Source: SIG701 sp045539595 (GTDB taxonomy: Bacteria > Bacillota > Clostridia > Oscillospirales > CAG-272). From it: a DNA stretch of 64,000 nucleotides. Both the position numbers and the translations under genes were made by a program. The notes beneath the pieces were generated by a model that saw only the letters and a list, made by a program, of their open reading frames with translations, had not been told where the DNA came from and made no database searches. Position 1 is the stretch's first letter; every line of letters begins with the position of its first letter. The stretch is from positions 15,146 through 79,145 of the forward strand of contig JAZQFQ010000038.1 in NCBI GenBank assembly GCA_045539595.1, given 5' to 3'. This document shows, in pieces, positions 8,051 through 16,172 of this stretch.

Positions 8051-9025
8051 ATGAAACCAGGAAAAGCATTTGAAATTTTTGTTAAGCGACTTCTGGTGCG
8101 TGTGGGCTTTTCAGAAGTAAGATCCGACGGATTATACGTATTTGATGCGGCTCCGGGTCAGATGATTCAAGGCCTTGGAGAGGCTCATAATGCGGATGTC
8201 CTTTTAGAGCCGCCTGTACAAACACCTTTTTGCTCATTATCAAGATTGTTGGTTGAATGTAAAGACTATAAATCGAGAGTTGGTCTTAACACGTTGCGAA
8301 GCATTTTAGGATTAAAGGAGGATATAAATCATTTTGACATTGTGGATTTGAACGAACTGGTTCAACGCCGCAATACCAAAAGAACGGATATTGCCTATAA
8401 ATACAATCGGTATTATTATCAAGTTGCAGTAGCAGCTTTGAATGGCTTTACTGTGCCGGCACAAAAGTTCGCAGCTACATATAGAATACCTCTTATCGAA
8501 TTTGATAAAATGCCGTTTTGGGAAACATTTTTAGACGTGTTAGGACGGTGCGGAATGCACATCGGTGTTTATGGAGTTTATAGAGGTCGATATGATGAAG
8601 TATTTGTAAGCGATGAGAAAATAGAGCAACAAATAAATGACATTGCGGATGAAATTGGACGTTCAATGGCAATAGCAATAACCAATTCAGGACAGCTTTT
8701 ATTCATGTACAAAGTCGAAGGCGATTGTGTGCGCTTTGCTGACCATTTCGTGCTACATTGGGGAAATCCTAAGAATATTTGGCAGTTGAGTTCAGGAGAT
8801 ACTACCTATGTTTTTCAGTTGCCGGAAGATATCTTGAAGTCTTGGCTAAGTAAATCTAATGATGAATTAGAAATGCGTCGAGATGCTATAAACTGTAAAG
8901 CAGCCTATTTCTCAAATATGTTAGTGTATTATACTAAAAATGGTTTGCCCACTATAAAGATGATTTCAATTGATAGATATCAGTTGGATGAAGCAAGAAA
9001 AAGATTGAATATGATTGATGAGTAA
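8051..9025 (+). CDS. PD-(D/E)xK nuclease-like protein, restriction type
   Basis: A 324-residue AT-rich protein with a good ribosome binding site (GAGGAGGA). The N-terminal 130 residues look like a Mrr-type restriction endonuclease fold: an opening helix (KAFEIFVKRLLVRVGF), an acidic residue (D49, HNADVLLE) and an E-x-K motif (E70, K72, LVECKDYKSRVG) spaced as in PD-(D/E)xK enzymes. The C-terminal half is unrecognised and may sense or bind DNA. It stands alone with no methylase beside it, so it might be a modification-dependent nuclease or a solitary defence protein. Nuclease activity is inferred from the motif. Confidence 0.6.
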   Translation: MKPGKAFEIFVKRLLVRVGFSEVRSDGLYVFDAAPGQMIQGLGEAHNADVLLEPPVQTPFCSLSRLLVECKDYKSRVGLNTLRSILGLKEDINHFDIVDLNELVQRRNTKRTDIAYKYNRYYYQVAVAALNGFTVPAQKFAATYRIPLIEFDKMPFWETFLDVLGRCGMHIGVYGVYRGRYDEVFVSDEKIEQQINDIADEIGRSMAIAITNSGQLLFMYKVEGDCVRFADHFVLHWGNPKNIWQLSSGDTTYVFQLPEDILKSWLSKSNDELEMRRDAINCKAAYFSNMLVYYTKNGLPTIKMISIDRYQLDEARKRLNMIDE

Positions 9026-9137
9026 GAAAAAAGAAGAGTCTATTGGTAAAGTACACTCCTCAATTGCATCAAAGATGAAATAGGCGGTAATCGCACTTCG
9101 TGATCACTGCCTTAAAACAAATCCCGAATTTTCACCA
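9026..9137. other. Intergenic, no gene seen
   Basis: A short spacer after the nuclease-like gene. It holds an imperfect hairpin around 9080-9110 (GGCGGTAATC ... GATCACTGCC) and no frame worth calling. Confidence 0.4.
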
Positions 9138-9170
9138 TGTGGTCACCGACTATGGTCAAACCTGTGGTCA
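9138..9170 (+). repeat. Three direct repeats (TRTGGTCA), putative arm sites
   Basis: TGTGGTCA (9138-9145), TATGGTCA (9151-9158) and TGTGGTCA (9163-9170), spaced 12-13 bp, about 100 bp from the tRNA fragment. The placement mirrors the arm-type sites of the neighbouring island (35480-35497), but the sequence differs, so a different integrase once used them. Function inferred. Confidence 0.5.
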
Positions 9171-9231
9171 AGCAATTTTGTAATCGCCTTATTTGGCAGA
9201 GCACAGTCAAAAACTCCTCCAAAAAGAAAAA

Positions 9232-9265
9232 AATAAAGCCGAAAACGATTGTTTTCGGCTTTATT
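9232..9265 (-). terminator. Terminator formerly downstream of tRNA-Pro
   Basis: A perfect 15-bp stem (GCCGAAAAC core) with a 4-base loop. On the minus strand it is followed by a T-rich tract and sits immediately after the tRNA 3' fragment. It would have ended the tRNA transcript before the island inserted. Confidence 0.75.
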
Positions 9266-9310
9266 TGGTCTGAGTGACTGGACTTGAACCAGCGGCCTCT
9301 ACCACCCCAA
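9266..9310 (-). repeat. Island left attachment site (tRNA-Pro 3' fragment)
   Basis: 45 bp identical to 35622-35666, covering the tRNA 3' end including CCA back into the anticodon loop. The match stops there and unrelated sequence follows, so this is a displaced 3' fragment, not a gene. It is the far attachment site of the island. Confidence 0.9.
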
Positions 9311-9416
9311 CGCGCCTGTGGCAGATGCCTGTTTTCAGATTTTGTCGGTTATCTCATAAAAATGTGCGTAAAATCAATAATTTTTTGCGCATTTTCAGAA
9401 AAAAGTTTCGGGAGAG

Positions 9417-9477
9417 TATGCACTTTATGCACCGCTTTTTTGGCGTGTCTTGTTCATAGTATGCACTAACTATGCAC
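9417..9477 (+). repeat. Four TATGCAC repeats, integrase arm-type sites (left)
   Basis: TATGCAC at 9417, 9426, 9460 and 9471; the last pair is spaced 11 bp (one helical turn). The same heptamer, also as an 11-bp-spaced pair, lies at 35480 and 35491 beside the integrase gene. This is the pattern of arm-binding sites of a tyrosine integrase. Confidence 0.65.
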
Positions 9478-9723
9478 TAAAATCGCAGTACACTCGCGGT
9501 TCAGACCGTAGTGTTGCGGCCATTTTCAGCCTTTTTTATGCGGTTTTCGGCGTACTATGAACTGAATGATCAGCTGATTGTTAGGGGTATTGTACCTCTG
9601 ATTCGGTCGTTTGTCAAGCGTTTCGGAACAGAAAAATCCCGATCTAAACAAAGTTAACAGTTTATTATCCGCATTTATTTTTCCTTCTGTGGTATTGTGT
9701 TGTGCTGACAGGAGATGGTCATA

Positions 9724-9747
9724 ATGAAGGATAGCATCAAGGAGTAA
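9724..9747 (+). CDS. Possible seven-codon leader peptide
   Basis: ATG at 9724 stands 8 bases after AGGAGA; the frame gives MKDSIKE and stops. Its end overlaps the left arm of a terminator hairpin, as in attenuation leaders. It may equally be a leftover of a truncated gene. Confidence 0.25.
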   Translation: MKDSIKE

Positions 9748-9778
9748 GTTCGGTACTGTCCGGCTTATTCCTTTTTTT
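9740..9778 (+). terminator. Terminator or attenuator after the micro-leader
   Basis: GGAGTAAG pairs with CTTATTCC (one G-U) with an inner CGG/CCG pairing, then seven Ts. It ends the transcript that starts upstream of the micro-leader. Confidence 0.65.
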
Positions 9779-9812
9779 GCTGCACAAAGTGTGATATAAA
9801 TTCAAAAAGTCG

Positions 9813-9841
9813 TTGCAATTTTTGTAATTGTGTGATATAAT
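9813..9841 (+). promoter_or_regulatory. Promoter of the ATPase gene
   Basis: TTGCAA (9813-9818), 17 bp, TATAAT (9836-9841), 30 bp before the ATG. Confidence 0.75.
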
Positions 9842-9871
9842 ATACTCGTAGAATTATGTGGAGGTGCAAAG

Positions 9872-11182
9872 ATGTACCGTATTGCAATTGAAAAATTATT
9901 AAAATGGAAAGACAGCAAGCGCAGAAAACCTCTGATTATCGAGGGCGCTCGTCAGGTAGGCAAGACCTGGTTGATGAAAGAATTCGGTCGTCAGGCGTAT
10001 GCCGAAACCGTATATATAAACTTTGACTCAAACTCCAGAATGTCGGAGCTTTTCTCTGCCGATCTGGATATAGAACGCATTATGCTCGGGCTTGAGCTTT
10101 ACGCCGGCAAAAAAATCAATCCCGATAACACTCTGCTGATTTTTGACGAGGTACAGGAAGTACCGAGAGCCTTGTCCTCTCTCAAATATTTTTGCGAAAA
10201 TGCGCCGCAGTATCACATCGTGTGCGCCGGATCGCTTCTCGGTATCGCTCTGCACGGCGGTACGTCCTTTCCTGTGGGTAAAGTTGACTTTTTGAAGCTC
10301 TATCCCTTGTCCTTCAAAGAATTTCTGATGGCAATGGGTAAGGAACGCTTTGCAGAACTGCTGGATAAACAGGATTACCAAATGGTCAGCAGTTTCAAGC
10401 AGACCTATATCGATGCGTTGAAGCATTATTACTTTGTCGGCGGTATGCCCGAGGCGGTGCAGAGCTTTGCAGACAACAAGGATTTCAATGAGGTGCGCGA
10501 CATTCAAAAGCGTATCCTCGCCGCCTATGAACAGGATTTTTCCAAGCACGCACCGCACGAAATCGTACCCAAAATCCGCATGCTCTGGAACAGTATCCCC
10601 TCTCAGCTTGCCAAGGAGAATAAAAAGTTTATCTACGGTCTTGTCCGTGAGGGCAGCCGTGCGAAGGATTACGAAACCGCACTGATGTGGCTCTCCGATT
10701 GCGGACTCGTCCACAAGGTCAGCCGTGTGAACACCGCAGGCATTCCGCTGAAAGCATACGAGGATTTGAAAGCGTTCAAGTTGTTCGTGGTAGATGTGGG
10801 ACTCCTCGGCTGTATGACGGGGCTTCGCGGAAGCACGCTCCTTGACGGCAATGATCTCTTCGTGGAATTCAAAGGCGCGCTGACCGAGCAGTACGTTTGT
10901 CAGCAATTGAAAACCATCGAGGATTTGGGCGTCTACTACTACACCAACGACCGTGGTTCCTGCGAGATAGATTTTGTCATCGACAACGGTGAGCAGGTCA
11001 TTCCAGTCGAGGTTAAGGCGGAGATCAATCTGCAAACCAAGAGCCTCAAGACTTACAGAGAAAAATTCACTCCCGTATGCTCCATCCGCACTTCAATGGC
11101 GGACTACAAAGAGGAAGATTGGCTCATCAATCTGCCGCTGTACGCGATTGAAGAAGTGGGGATGGTATCGAGCAAACGGTGA
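9872..11182 (+). CDS. AAA ATPase with DUF4143 domain
   Basis: A 436-residue protein of the widespread AAA_14/DUF4143 family. The P-loop is G25-T32 (GARQVGKT), a Walker B-like stretch follows (LLIFDEVQEV, about 89-98) and a sensor region reads VCAGSLLG. The C-terminal third is DUF4143, with a nuclease-like pattern (CEIDFVID ... VIPVEVKAE) close to PD-(D/E)xK. The role of the family is not settled; it is often found in mobile or defence loci. It has a clear own promoter and GGAGG-type site. It stands 44 bases before hsdM but probably forms a separate unit. Confidence 0.85.
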   Translation: MYRIAIEKLLKWKDSKRRKPLIIEGARQVGKTWLMKEFGRQAYAETVYINFDSNSRMSELFSADLDIERIMLGLELYAGKKINPDNTLLIFDEVQEVPRALSSLKYFCENAPQYHIVCAGSLLGIALHGGTSFPVGKVDFLKLYPLSFKEFLMAMGKERFAELLDKQDYQMVSSFKQTYIDALKHYYFVGGMPEAVQSFADNKDFNEVRDIQKRILAAYEQDFSKHAPHEIVPKIRMLWNSIPSQLAKENKKFIYGLVREGSRAKDYETALMWLSDCGLVHKVSRVNTAGIPLKAYEDLKAFKLFVVDVGLLGCMTGLRGSTLLDGNDLFVEFKGALTEQYVCQQLKTIEDLGVYYYTNDRGSCEIDFVIDNGEQVIPVEVKAEINLQTKSLKTYREKFTPVCSIRTSMADYKEEDWLINLPLYAIEEVGMVSSKR

Positions 11183-11226
11183 TGAAGTGTTTGTAAAAAT
11201 CAACTACGAAAATCGGAGAAAATCTT

Positions 11227-13227
11227 ATGATAAACATTCGCAAACTTGAAACAGAATTATGGGAAGCGGCAGATCTTCTGCGCGCAGATTCAAAGGTTAC
11301 ATCGCAGGAATACTGTATGCCGGTGCTCGGTCTGATCTTCCTGCGTTATGCATATAGTCGGTTCAAATATGTGGAAGCGGAAATTCTTAAAGACCGCCCT
11401 GTTCGCAACGGCAGAGTTCTGCCTGTGGAAGCAGACGATTTTAAGAGCAAAAGTGCAATTTTCCTTCCTGAAGAAGCACGCTATGATTATCTCTTGAATC
11501 TCCCGGACAATACCGATATGGGACAGGCTATCAACCGCGCCATGGAACTGATCGAAGCCCAGTCCACGCAGCTGAAAGGCATTCTGCCAAAGAACTATAC
11601 CATTCTGCAGAATGACCTCCTTAGTGAGCTTCTTCGTATTTTCAATAATAGCGCGTTCAACGAAATGAAGGACGATATTATCGGTCGCATTTACGAATAC
11701 TTCCTCAACAAATTCGCTCCTGCAGTGGCATCCGATGACGGAGTATTCTTCACACCAAAGTCTTTGGTGCGCATGATCGTCAACGTAATCGAGCCTACAC
11801 ACGGTACCGTCCTTGATCCCGCTTGCGGTTCGGGTGGTATGTTCGTTTCCTCTGCCGATTTCATTGAGCAGTATGGCGCAAACGCCAATACCGCTATGAC
11901 CTTCTTCGGTCAGGAAAAGGTGGACTATAACGCAAAACTCTGCATTATGAATATGGCAGTTCACGGTCTAAACGCTAAGATTGTATCGGGTGATGAAGCA
12001 AACAGCTTTTATCACGATGCACACAATTTAGAGGGCTCTTGCGATTACGTGATGGCGAATCCACCATTCAACGTGGACAAGGTCAAATCCGAAACGGCGC
12101 AGAATGCAGGTCGTCTGCCTTTCGGTCTGCCCGGAGTGAATAAGAATAAGGAGATCGGCAACGCAAACTATTTGTGGATCTCTTATTTCCACGCCTACCT
12201 CAACGAAACGGGACGTGCGGGATTCGTTATGGCATCCTCGGCAACAGATAGCCAAGGAAAAGATAAGGATATCCGTGAAAAGCTCATTGCTACTGGCGAC
12301 GTAGATGTAATGCTTTCGGTTGGTAACAACTTCTTCTATACCAAGAGTCTGCCCTGTACTCTGTGGTTCTTTGACAAGGCCAAGAGAGTCGAGAACGAGG
12401 ACAAAGTACTCTTTATCGATGCGCGCAATTACTACACCGTTGTTGACCGTACTCTCAACGAGTGGAGCGAGTGGCAGATGAAGAATCTGAACGCAATCGT
12501 TTGGCTGTATCGCGGAGAGGTCGAGAAATACTCCGCCTTGTTGGAACAGTATCGAGAAACAGCATCTGAACTATGTTATGATATTGCCAACAGTTTTCCT
12601 TCTCATTTGTTTGATGACATAAAAGCCATTTGTATACATAACAAACACAACGATGATGCCCAAAAGATTGAAAAACTTTATACAGAAATGTATTGGGATT
12701 TTGAGCATCTGATGGGACATTTCTCGGGAATAAATCACGATGAAATGGCTCTGTGTCTGAAAATAGAAAAAGCAATCTCTCAGAACCTGAAAATGGCGAT
12801 GCAGCTCATTGAAGATGTGGAATATAACGGCTATATTCTTGGCATGAAAGTCACAGAGAAAACTCCGCCAAAAAAACGCCGTAAAGAGTACATCCGTGTA
12901 ATGGAAGAACATACAAATCTTTTACTTGAACTCGTTTCTCAATATAAGATGTGTCTGGACGCAGGACTGTGGTTGAAAGATCGTTTTGGCGAGGGCGAAT
13001 ACAAGGATGTTCTCGGACTTTGCAAATTAGCAGATCGCTCCGACATTGCCGAAAAGGGCTATTCTCTTACACCCGGCGCATACGTTGGCGTTACACCCGT
13101 AGCCGATGATGGCGTGGACTTTGCCGTGCGTATGGCAGAGATACATAGCGAATTGCTCACCCTGCAAGCCGAGTCCAACGAGCTGATGGATACCATCTCA
13201 AAGAATATGAAGGAGATGGGGTTATGA
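11227..13227 (+). CDS. hsdM: Type I restriction-modification DNA methylase subunit
   Basis: A 666-residue HsdM, which transfers methyl from SAM to adenine and is the core of both the methylase and the full restriction complex. The SAM-binding motif is at 198-204 (PACGSGG) and the catalytic NPPF at 278-281. The N-terminal HsdM helical domain (about 5-140) and the conserved tail (about 580-666, GYSLTPGAYVG) are typical. A long helical stretch at about 440-578 is unusually AT-rich and makes the protein longer than the common 500-residue form. It overlaps hsdS by four bases (ATGA), so the two are co-translated. Confidence 0.95.
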   Translation: MINIRKLETELWEAADLLRADSKVTSQEYCMPVLGLIFLRYAYSRFKYVEAEILKDRPVRNGRVLPVEADDFKSKSAIFLPEEARYDYLLNLPDNTDMGQAINRAMELIEAQSTQLKGILPKNYTILQNDLLSELLRIFNNSAFNEMKDDIIGRIYEYFLNKFAPAVASDDGVFFTPKSLVRMIVNVIEPTHGTVLDPACGSGGMFVSSADFIEQYGANANTAMTFFGQEKVDYNAKLCIMNMAVHGLNAKIVSGDEANSFYHDAHNLEGSCDYVMANPPFNVDKVKSETAQNAGRLPFGLPGVNKNKEIGNANYLWISYFHAYLNETGRAGFVMASSATDSQGKDKDIREKLIATGDVDVMLSVGNNFFYTKSLPCTLWFFDKAKRVENEDKVLFIDARNYYTVVDRTLNEWSEWQMKNLNAIVWLYRGEVEKYSALLEQYRETASELCYDIANSFPSHLFDDIKAICIHNKHNDDAQKIEKLYTEMYWDFEHLMGHFSGINHDEMALCLKIEKAISQNLKMAMQLIEDVEYNGYILGMKVTEKTPPKKRRKEYIRVMEEHTNLLLELVSQYKMCLDAGLWLKDRFGEGEYKDVLGLCKLADRSDIAEKGYSLTPGAYVGVTPVADDGVDFAVRMAEIHSELLTLQAESNELMDTISKNMKEMGL

Positions 13228-14402
13228 GTTGGGAAACTGTTAAACTTGGAGATATAGCAGAGTTTAGTAACGGTGTAAACTTTGATAAATCGGCGTATTC
13301 AAAAGGTGTTAAACTAATAGGAGTATCTAATTTTGGTAACCGTTTTTCTCCAGATTATGACTCGTTGGAAGAAATAAAAAAAGAAGTTGTTCGCTCTAAT
13401 GATTACTTGCAAAACGGAGATATCGTTTTTGTTCGTTCAAACGGAAACAAAGAGCTTGTTGGACGATGCATGCTGATACGAAATCTCGAATCTCCGGTTA
13501 CATATTCAGGATTTTGTATCAGGGCAAGATTAAACGATACCAAAAAACATAATCCAGTGTTTTTTACTTATCTTTTTAAGAGTTCCGATTTTCGAAGAGC
13601 GATGACTGGTTCCGCAGTTGGAGCCAACATTCAAAATTTAAGTCAAGGCAGATTGTTGGCTTGCGAAGTGAGAGTTCCTAACTATGATCTTCAAATTAGA
13701 ATAGCCGATATTCTGTCCGCTTACGATAACCTCATTGAAAACAATCAAAAGCAGATCAAGTTGTTGGAAGAAGCGGCACAGCGACTCTATAAGGAGTGGT
13801 TTGTCGATCTCCGTTTTCCCGGATACGAAAACACGCCTATTTGCGATGGTGTGCCGGAGGGGTGGAAACGAGAACGGTTGGTTGATATTGCCGATGTTCA
13901 ATACGGTTTTGCATTTGATGGTTCATTGTTTAATTCTGACGGGAACGGTATGCCGATTATCAGAATTCGTAATATTCCCGATGGAGTTACAAAGGATTAC
14001 ACCACCGAAGAAGCTGATGAACAGTATATTGTAAAAAACGGTGACATTGTTGTAGGTATGGATGGAGAGTTTCACATTAACTCTTGGTGTGGGGCTGATT
14101 CGTACTTGGTACAACGAACTTGTCGCATAAAGCCTAACAATACCGATATGAATGGATATTTGCTACAAGCAATTTATGAACCGATCAAGTTTTTTGAAAG
14201 CACTGTTGTAGGTGCAACGGTTGCCCATCTTGGAAAAAAGCATATCGATACAATTACCGTATTAACTGCGCCTGAGGAAATGTATAAACCTTTTCAGCAG
14301 TATTTCAACAAACGACAACTATTACTAAATCAAAATCAGCGGTTAGCTGAAGCCCGCGACCGTCTGTTGCCTAAACTTATAAGCGGCGAATTGGAGGTGT
14401 AA
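13224..14402 (+). CDS. hsdS: Type I restriction specificity subunit
   Basis: A 392-residue HsdS, which sets the DNA sequence recognised. There are two target-recognition domains (about 1-170 and 205-365), each followed by a conserved spacer helix: one at about 172-200 (LIENNQKQIKLLEEAAQRLY) and one at the C-terminus (NQNQRLAEARDRLLPKLISG). The target domains are AT-rich relative to the helices, the usual sign of domain swapping. It is complete and in frame. The target sequence cannot be predicted here. Confidence 0.95.
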   Translation: MSWETVKLGDIAEFSNGVNFDKSAYSKGVKLIGVSNFGNRFSPDYDSLEEIKKEVVRSNDYLQNGDIVFVRSNGNKELVGRCMLIRNLESPVTYSGFCIRARLNDTKKHNPVFFTYLFKSSDFRRAMTGSAVGANIQNLSQGRLLACEVRVPNYDLQIRIADILSAYDNLIENNQKQIKLLEEAAQRLYKEWFVDLRFPGYENTPICDGVPEGWKRERLVDIADVQYGFAFDGSLFNSDGNGMPIIRIRNIPDGVTKDYTTEEADEQYIVKNGDIVVGMDGEFHINSWCGADSYLVQRTCRIKPNNTDMNGYLLQAIYEPIKFFESTVVGATVAHLGKKHIDTITVLTAPEEMYKPFQQYFNKRQLLLNQNQRLAEARDRLLPKLISGELEV

Positions 14403-14405
14403 GAA

Positions 14406-15086
14406 TTGGAAGAAAACAATTATTTGGTTGAATCATTCGGTAAATCTATTGGTTCTGATATTGTAGAGTTTACCGGTGAAGCTGTTGAGTTCACCTTGGA
14501 TGCCTGTTCTGGCGAAGATAGTGTTTTAAAGGATGTACCATTTGTTGGCGCAGCTGTTAAGTTATACAACATTGGAAACAAGGTGTATGACAAACACAAT
14601 TTTTATAAGTTAAAATCTTTCGTCAAAGCGATGAATACTTGCACAGGTAAACCGGGAGAGCTTGAGGAGAGAAGAGAAAAATTCCTATCTAATACGAAGT
14701 TTCGTAAACAGGAACTTGAGTATCTGTTGATCTTAATCGAGAGATATGTTGGATTTGTTAAGCCTGATATGTTGGGCAAACTCTATATTGCCTACATTGA
14801 TGGGATTATCGACTGGAATGAATTGACTATGTATGCAGAGGTTATAGATCGATTCCTTCCGGGAGATAGAGAATATTTCTTGACAGAAAAAGCTTTGTAT
14901 CGCACAATTTCTACTCCTATCCCTGATGCTTTTATTAGACTCTCCGCGTTTGGCTTATACGAAGAATATATGACCGATGTAAACGTGCCTACAACATTAG
15001 GATCAATAACAATTCCAGCAAAACAAGAAAAGACATACAAAATAACTGAGTTTGGAGAAAAACTTCAAGACATTTTAAGTAATTAA
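14406..15086 (+). CDS. Unknown protein inside the type I RM operon
   Basis: A 226-residue protein starting at TTG 14406, four bases after the hsdS stop; the hsdS end (GGAGGTG) doubles as its ribosome binding site, so it is translationally tied to hsdS. No family recognised. The N-terminus has a helix-glycine pattern (KDVPFVGAAVKLYNIGNKVY) that could be an amphipathic or membrane-active hairpin; the middle is helical, with a tyrosine-rich C-terminal part. AT-rich. Its place as first gene of the insert between hsdS and hsdR suggests a defence-associated role, which is inference. Confidence 0.7.
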   Translation: MEENNYLVESFGKSIGSDIVEFTGEAVEFTLDACSGEDSVLKDVPFVGAAVKLYNIGNKVYDKHNFYKLKSFVKAMNTCTGKPGELEERREKFLSNTKFRKQELEYLLILIERYVGFVKPDMLGKLYIAYIDGIIDWNELTMYAEVIDRFLPGDREYFLTEKALYRTISTPIPDAFIRLSAFGLYEEYMTDVNVPTTLGSITIPAKQEKTYKITEFGEKLQDILSN

Positions 15087-15159
15087 TTTACGAGTAAACA
15101 AAATTCTTGTCTATTTTCTCTAAAAAAGATAGAAAAGAAATTTCAAGAGGTACAGAATT

Positions 15160-16146
15160 GTGGAAAAAGAATATATAACAAAAATGTTTGCTGAATATCA
15201 CGAACTATGTGATTTGAGCAACGGAAAGGTCATCACCTTAGAATCTAAAGATTATGGCCGTTTGAAATCCACACTTGATGTTTTGGAGATGGGTGGATAT
15301 ATTCGAGATTTGAACATAGATGGTGGTCATATCTATGCGGTTGATGAAACTTTCGAGTATTTTGAAATAAATATGAGAGCAGAATTGGGTATACATATTC
15401 CGGCTATAATTGAGTTGATTCAAAAGATACCCGATATAAAGAAAAACTTCGCATCTGCTTTCGGTAATGTAAAATCAATTTATCGAAATGAACAATTTAT
15501 ACAGTGGAAAAGTCAATTGCAATATGAATTGCAATCTTTGAAGCAAGATGTATTTATAATGGAAATCTCAACATTGTTAGATTCCATTAGCAAAGGATGG
15601 GATGATGAGCAAAAATTTACTGAACTCGAAGCGAAACTTTCAATTTTGGAAAAGAACATTGATAAATACCTGATATGTGAACAAGACATAAAGGAAGATA
15701 GCGGTATGAGTAATAAAAAAGTTTTTATAGTTCATGGACATGATGAGCAGCTGTTAAACGAAGTAGAACTGATGATACGCCGAATCGGATTGGAACCCAT
15801 TATTCTTAAAAATGAAGCAAGTGGCGGTCGTACAATTATCGAGAAAATTGAGCATTATACTGATGTGGGATTTGGCATTGTTTTGTACACATGTTGCGAT
15901 GAAGGCAGAAAGAAAGGTACGGATGAACTTCGGGACAGAGCACGTCAAAACGTAATTTTTGAGCATGGTTATTTGTGTGCAAAATTAAATCGTGATCGAG
16001 TCGTAGCACTTAATGATTCGGGCATTGAAGTGCCGAGCGATTTAGCAGGTGTAGTTTATATTTCTCATTCTGATGCTGATTGGAAGAACCAGATTATGAG
16101 AGAAATGAAAAACGCCGGTCTGACATTTGATTCCACAAAAGCGTAA
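15160..16146 (+). CDS. TIR-like (CAP12/PCTIR-type) effector with N-terminal sensor domain
   Basis: A 328-residue protein from GTG 15160. Residues about 185-320 match the TIR-like predicted nucleotide-binding family (KKVFIVHGHDE, GRTIIEKIEHYTDV, RARQNVIFEHGY), relatives of which cleave NAD+ in anti-phage systems. Residues 1-80 resemble a winged helix (SKDYGRLKSTLDVLEMGGYI), and 80-180 are helical and coiled. There is no CD-NTase cyclase nearby, so a standard CBASS is unlikely; the N-terminal part would have to sense the trigger itself or through neighbours. A second possible internal start is at residue 183 (MSNKK), which would give the bare TIR domain. Confidence 0.75.
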   Translation: MEKEYITKMFAEYHELCDLSNGKVITLESKDYGRLKSTLDVLEMGGYIRDLNIDGGHIYAVDETFEYFEINMRAELGIHIPAIIELIQKIPDIKKNFASAFGNVKSIYRNEQFIQWKSQLQYELQSLKQDVFIMEISTLLDSISKGWDDEQKFTELEAKLSILEKNIDKYLICEQDIKEDSGMSNKKVFIVHGHDEQLLNEVELMIRRIGLEPIILKNEASGGRTIIEKIEHYTDVGFGIVLYTCCDEGRKKGTDELRDRARQNVIFEHGYLCAKLNRDRVVALNDSGIEVPSDLAGVVYISHSDADWKNQIMREMKNAGLTFDSTKA

Positions 16147-16172
16147 TTCTGCGGTGAATCGGAGGTGTAATA

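Larger units (their letters stand above)
9478..9812. other. Island left-end intergenic with micro-leader
   Basis: No long gene. It holds the 17-bp motif shared with 1873-1889 (here 9688-9704), a ribosome binding site (AGGAGA), a seven-codon frame at 9724-9747 (MKDSIKE) and directly after it a terminator-like hairpin. See the following two entries. Confidence 0.5.

Noticed and set aside
9138..9170. CRISPR-like array
   Set aside because: Only three 8-bp repeats with 4-5 bp between them; far too short for repeats and spacers. No cas genes and no CRISPR array anywhere in the window.
9266..9310. A second tRNA-Pro gene
   Set aside because: Only the 3' half is present; the 5' half and anticodon stem partner are missing, so it is an attachment-site fragment.
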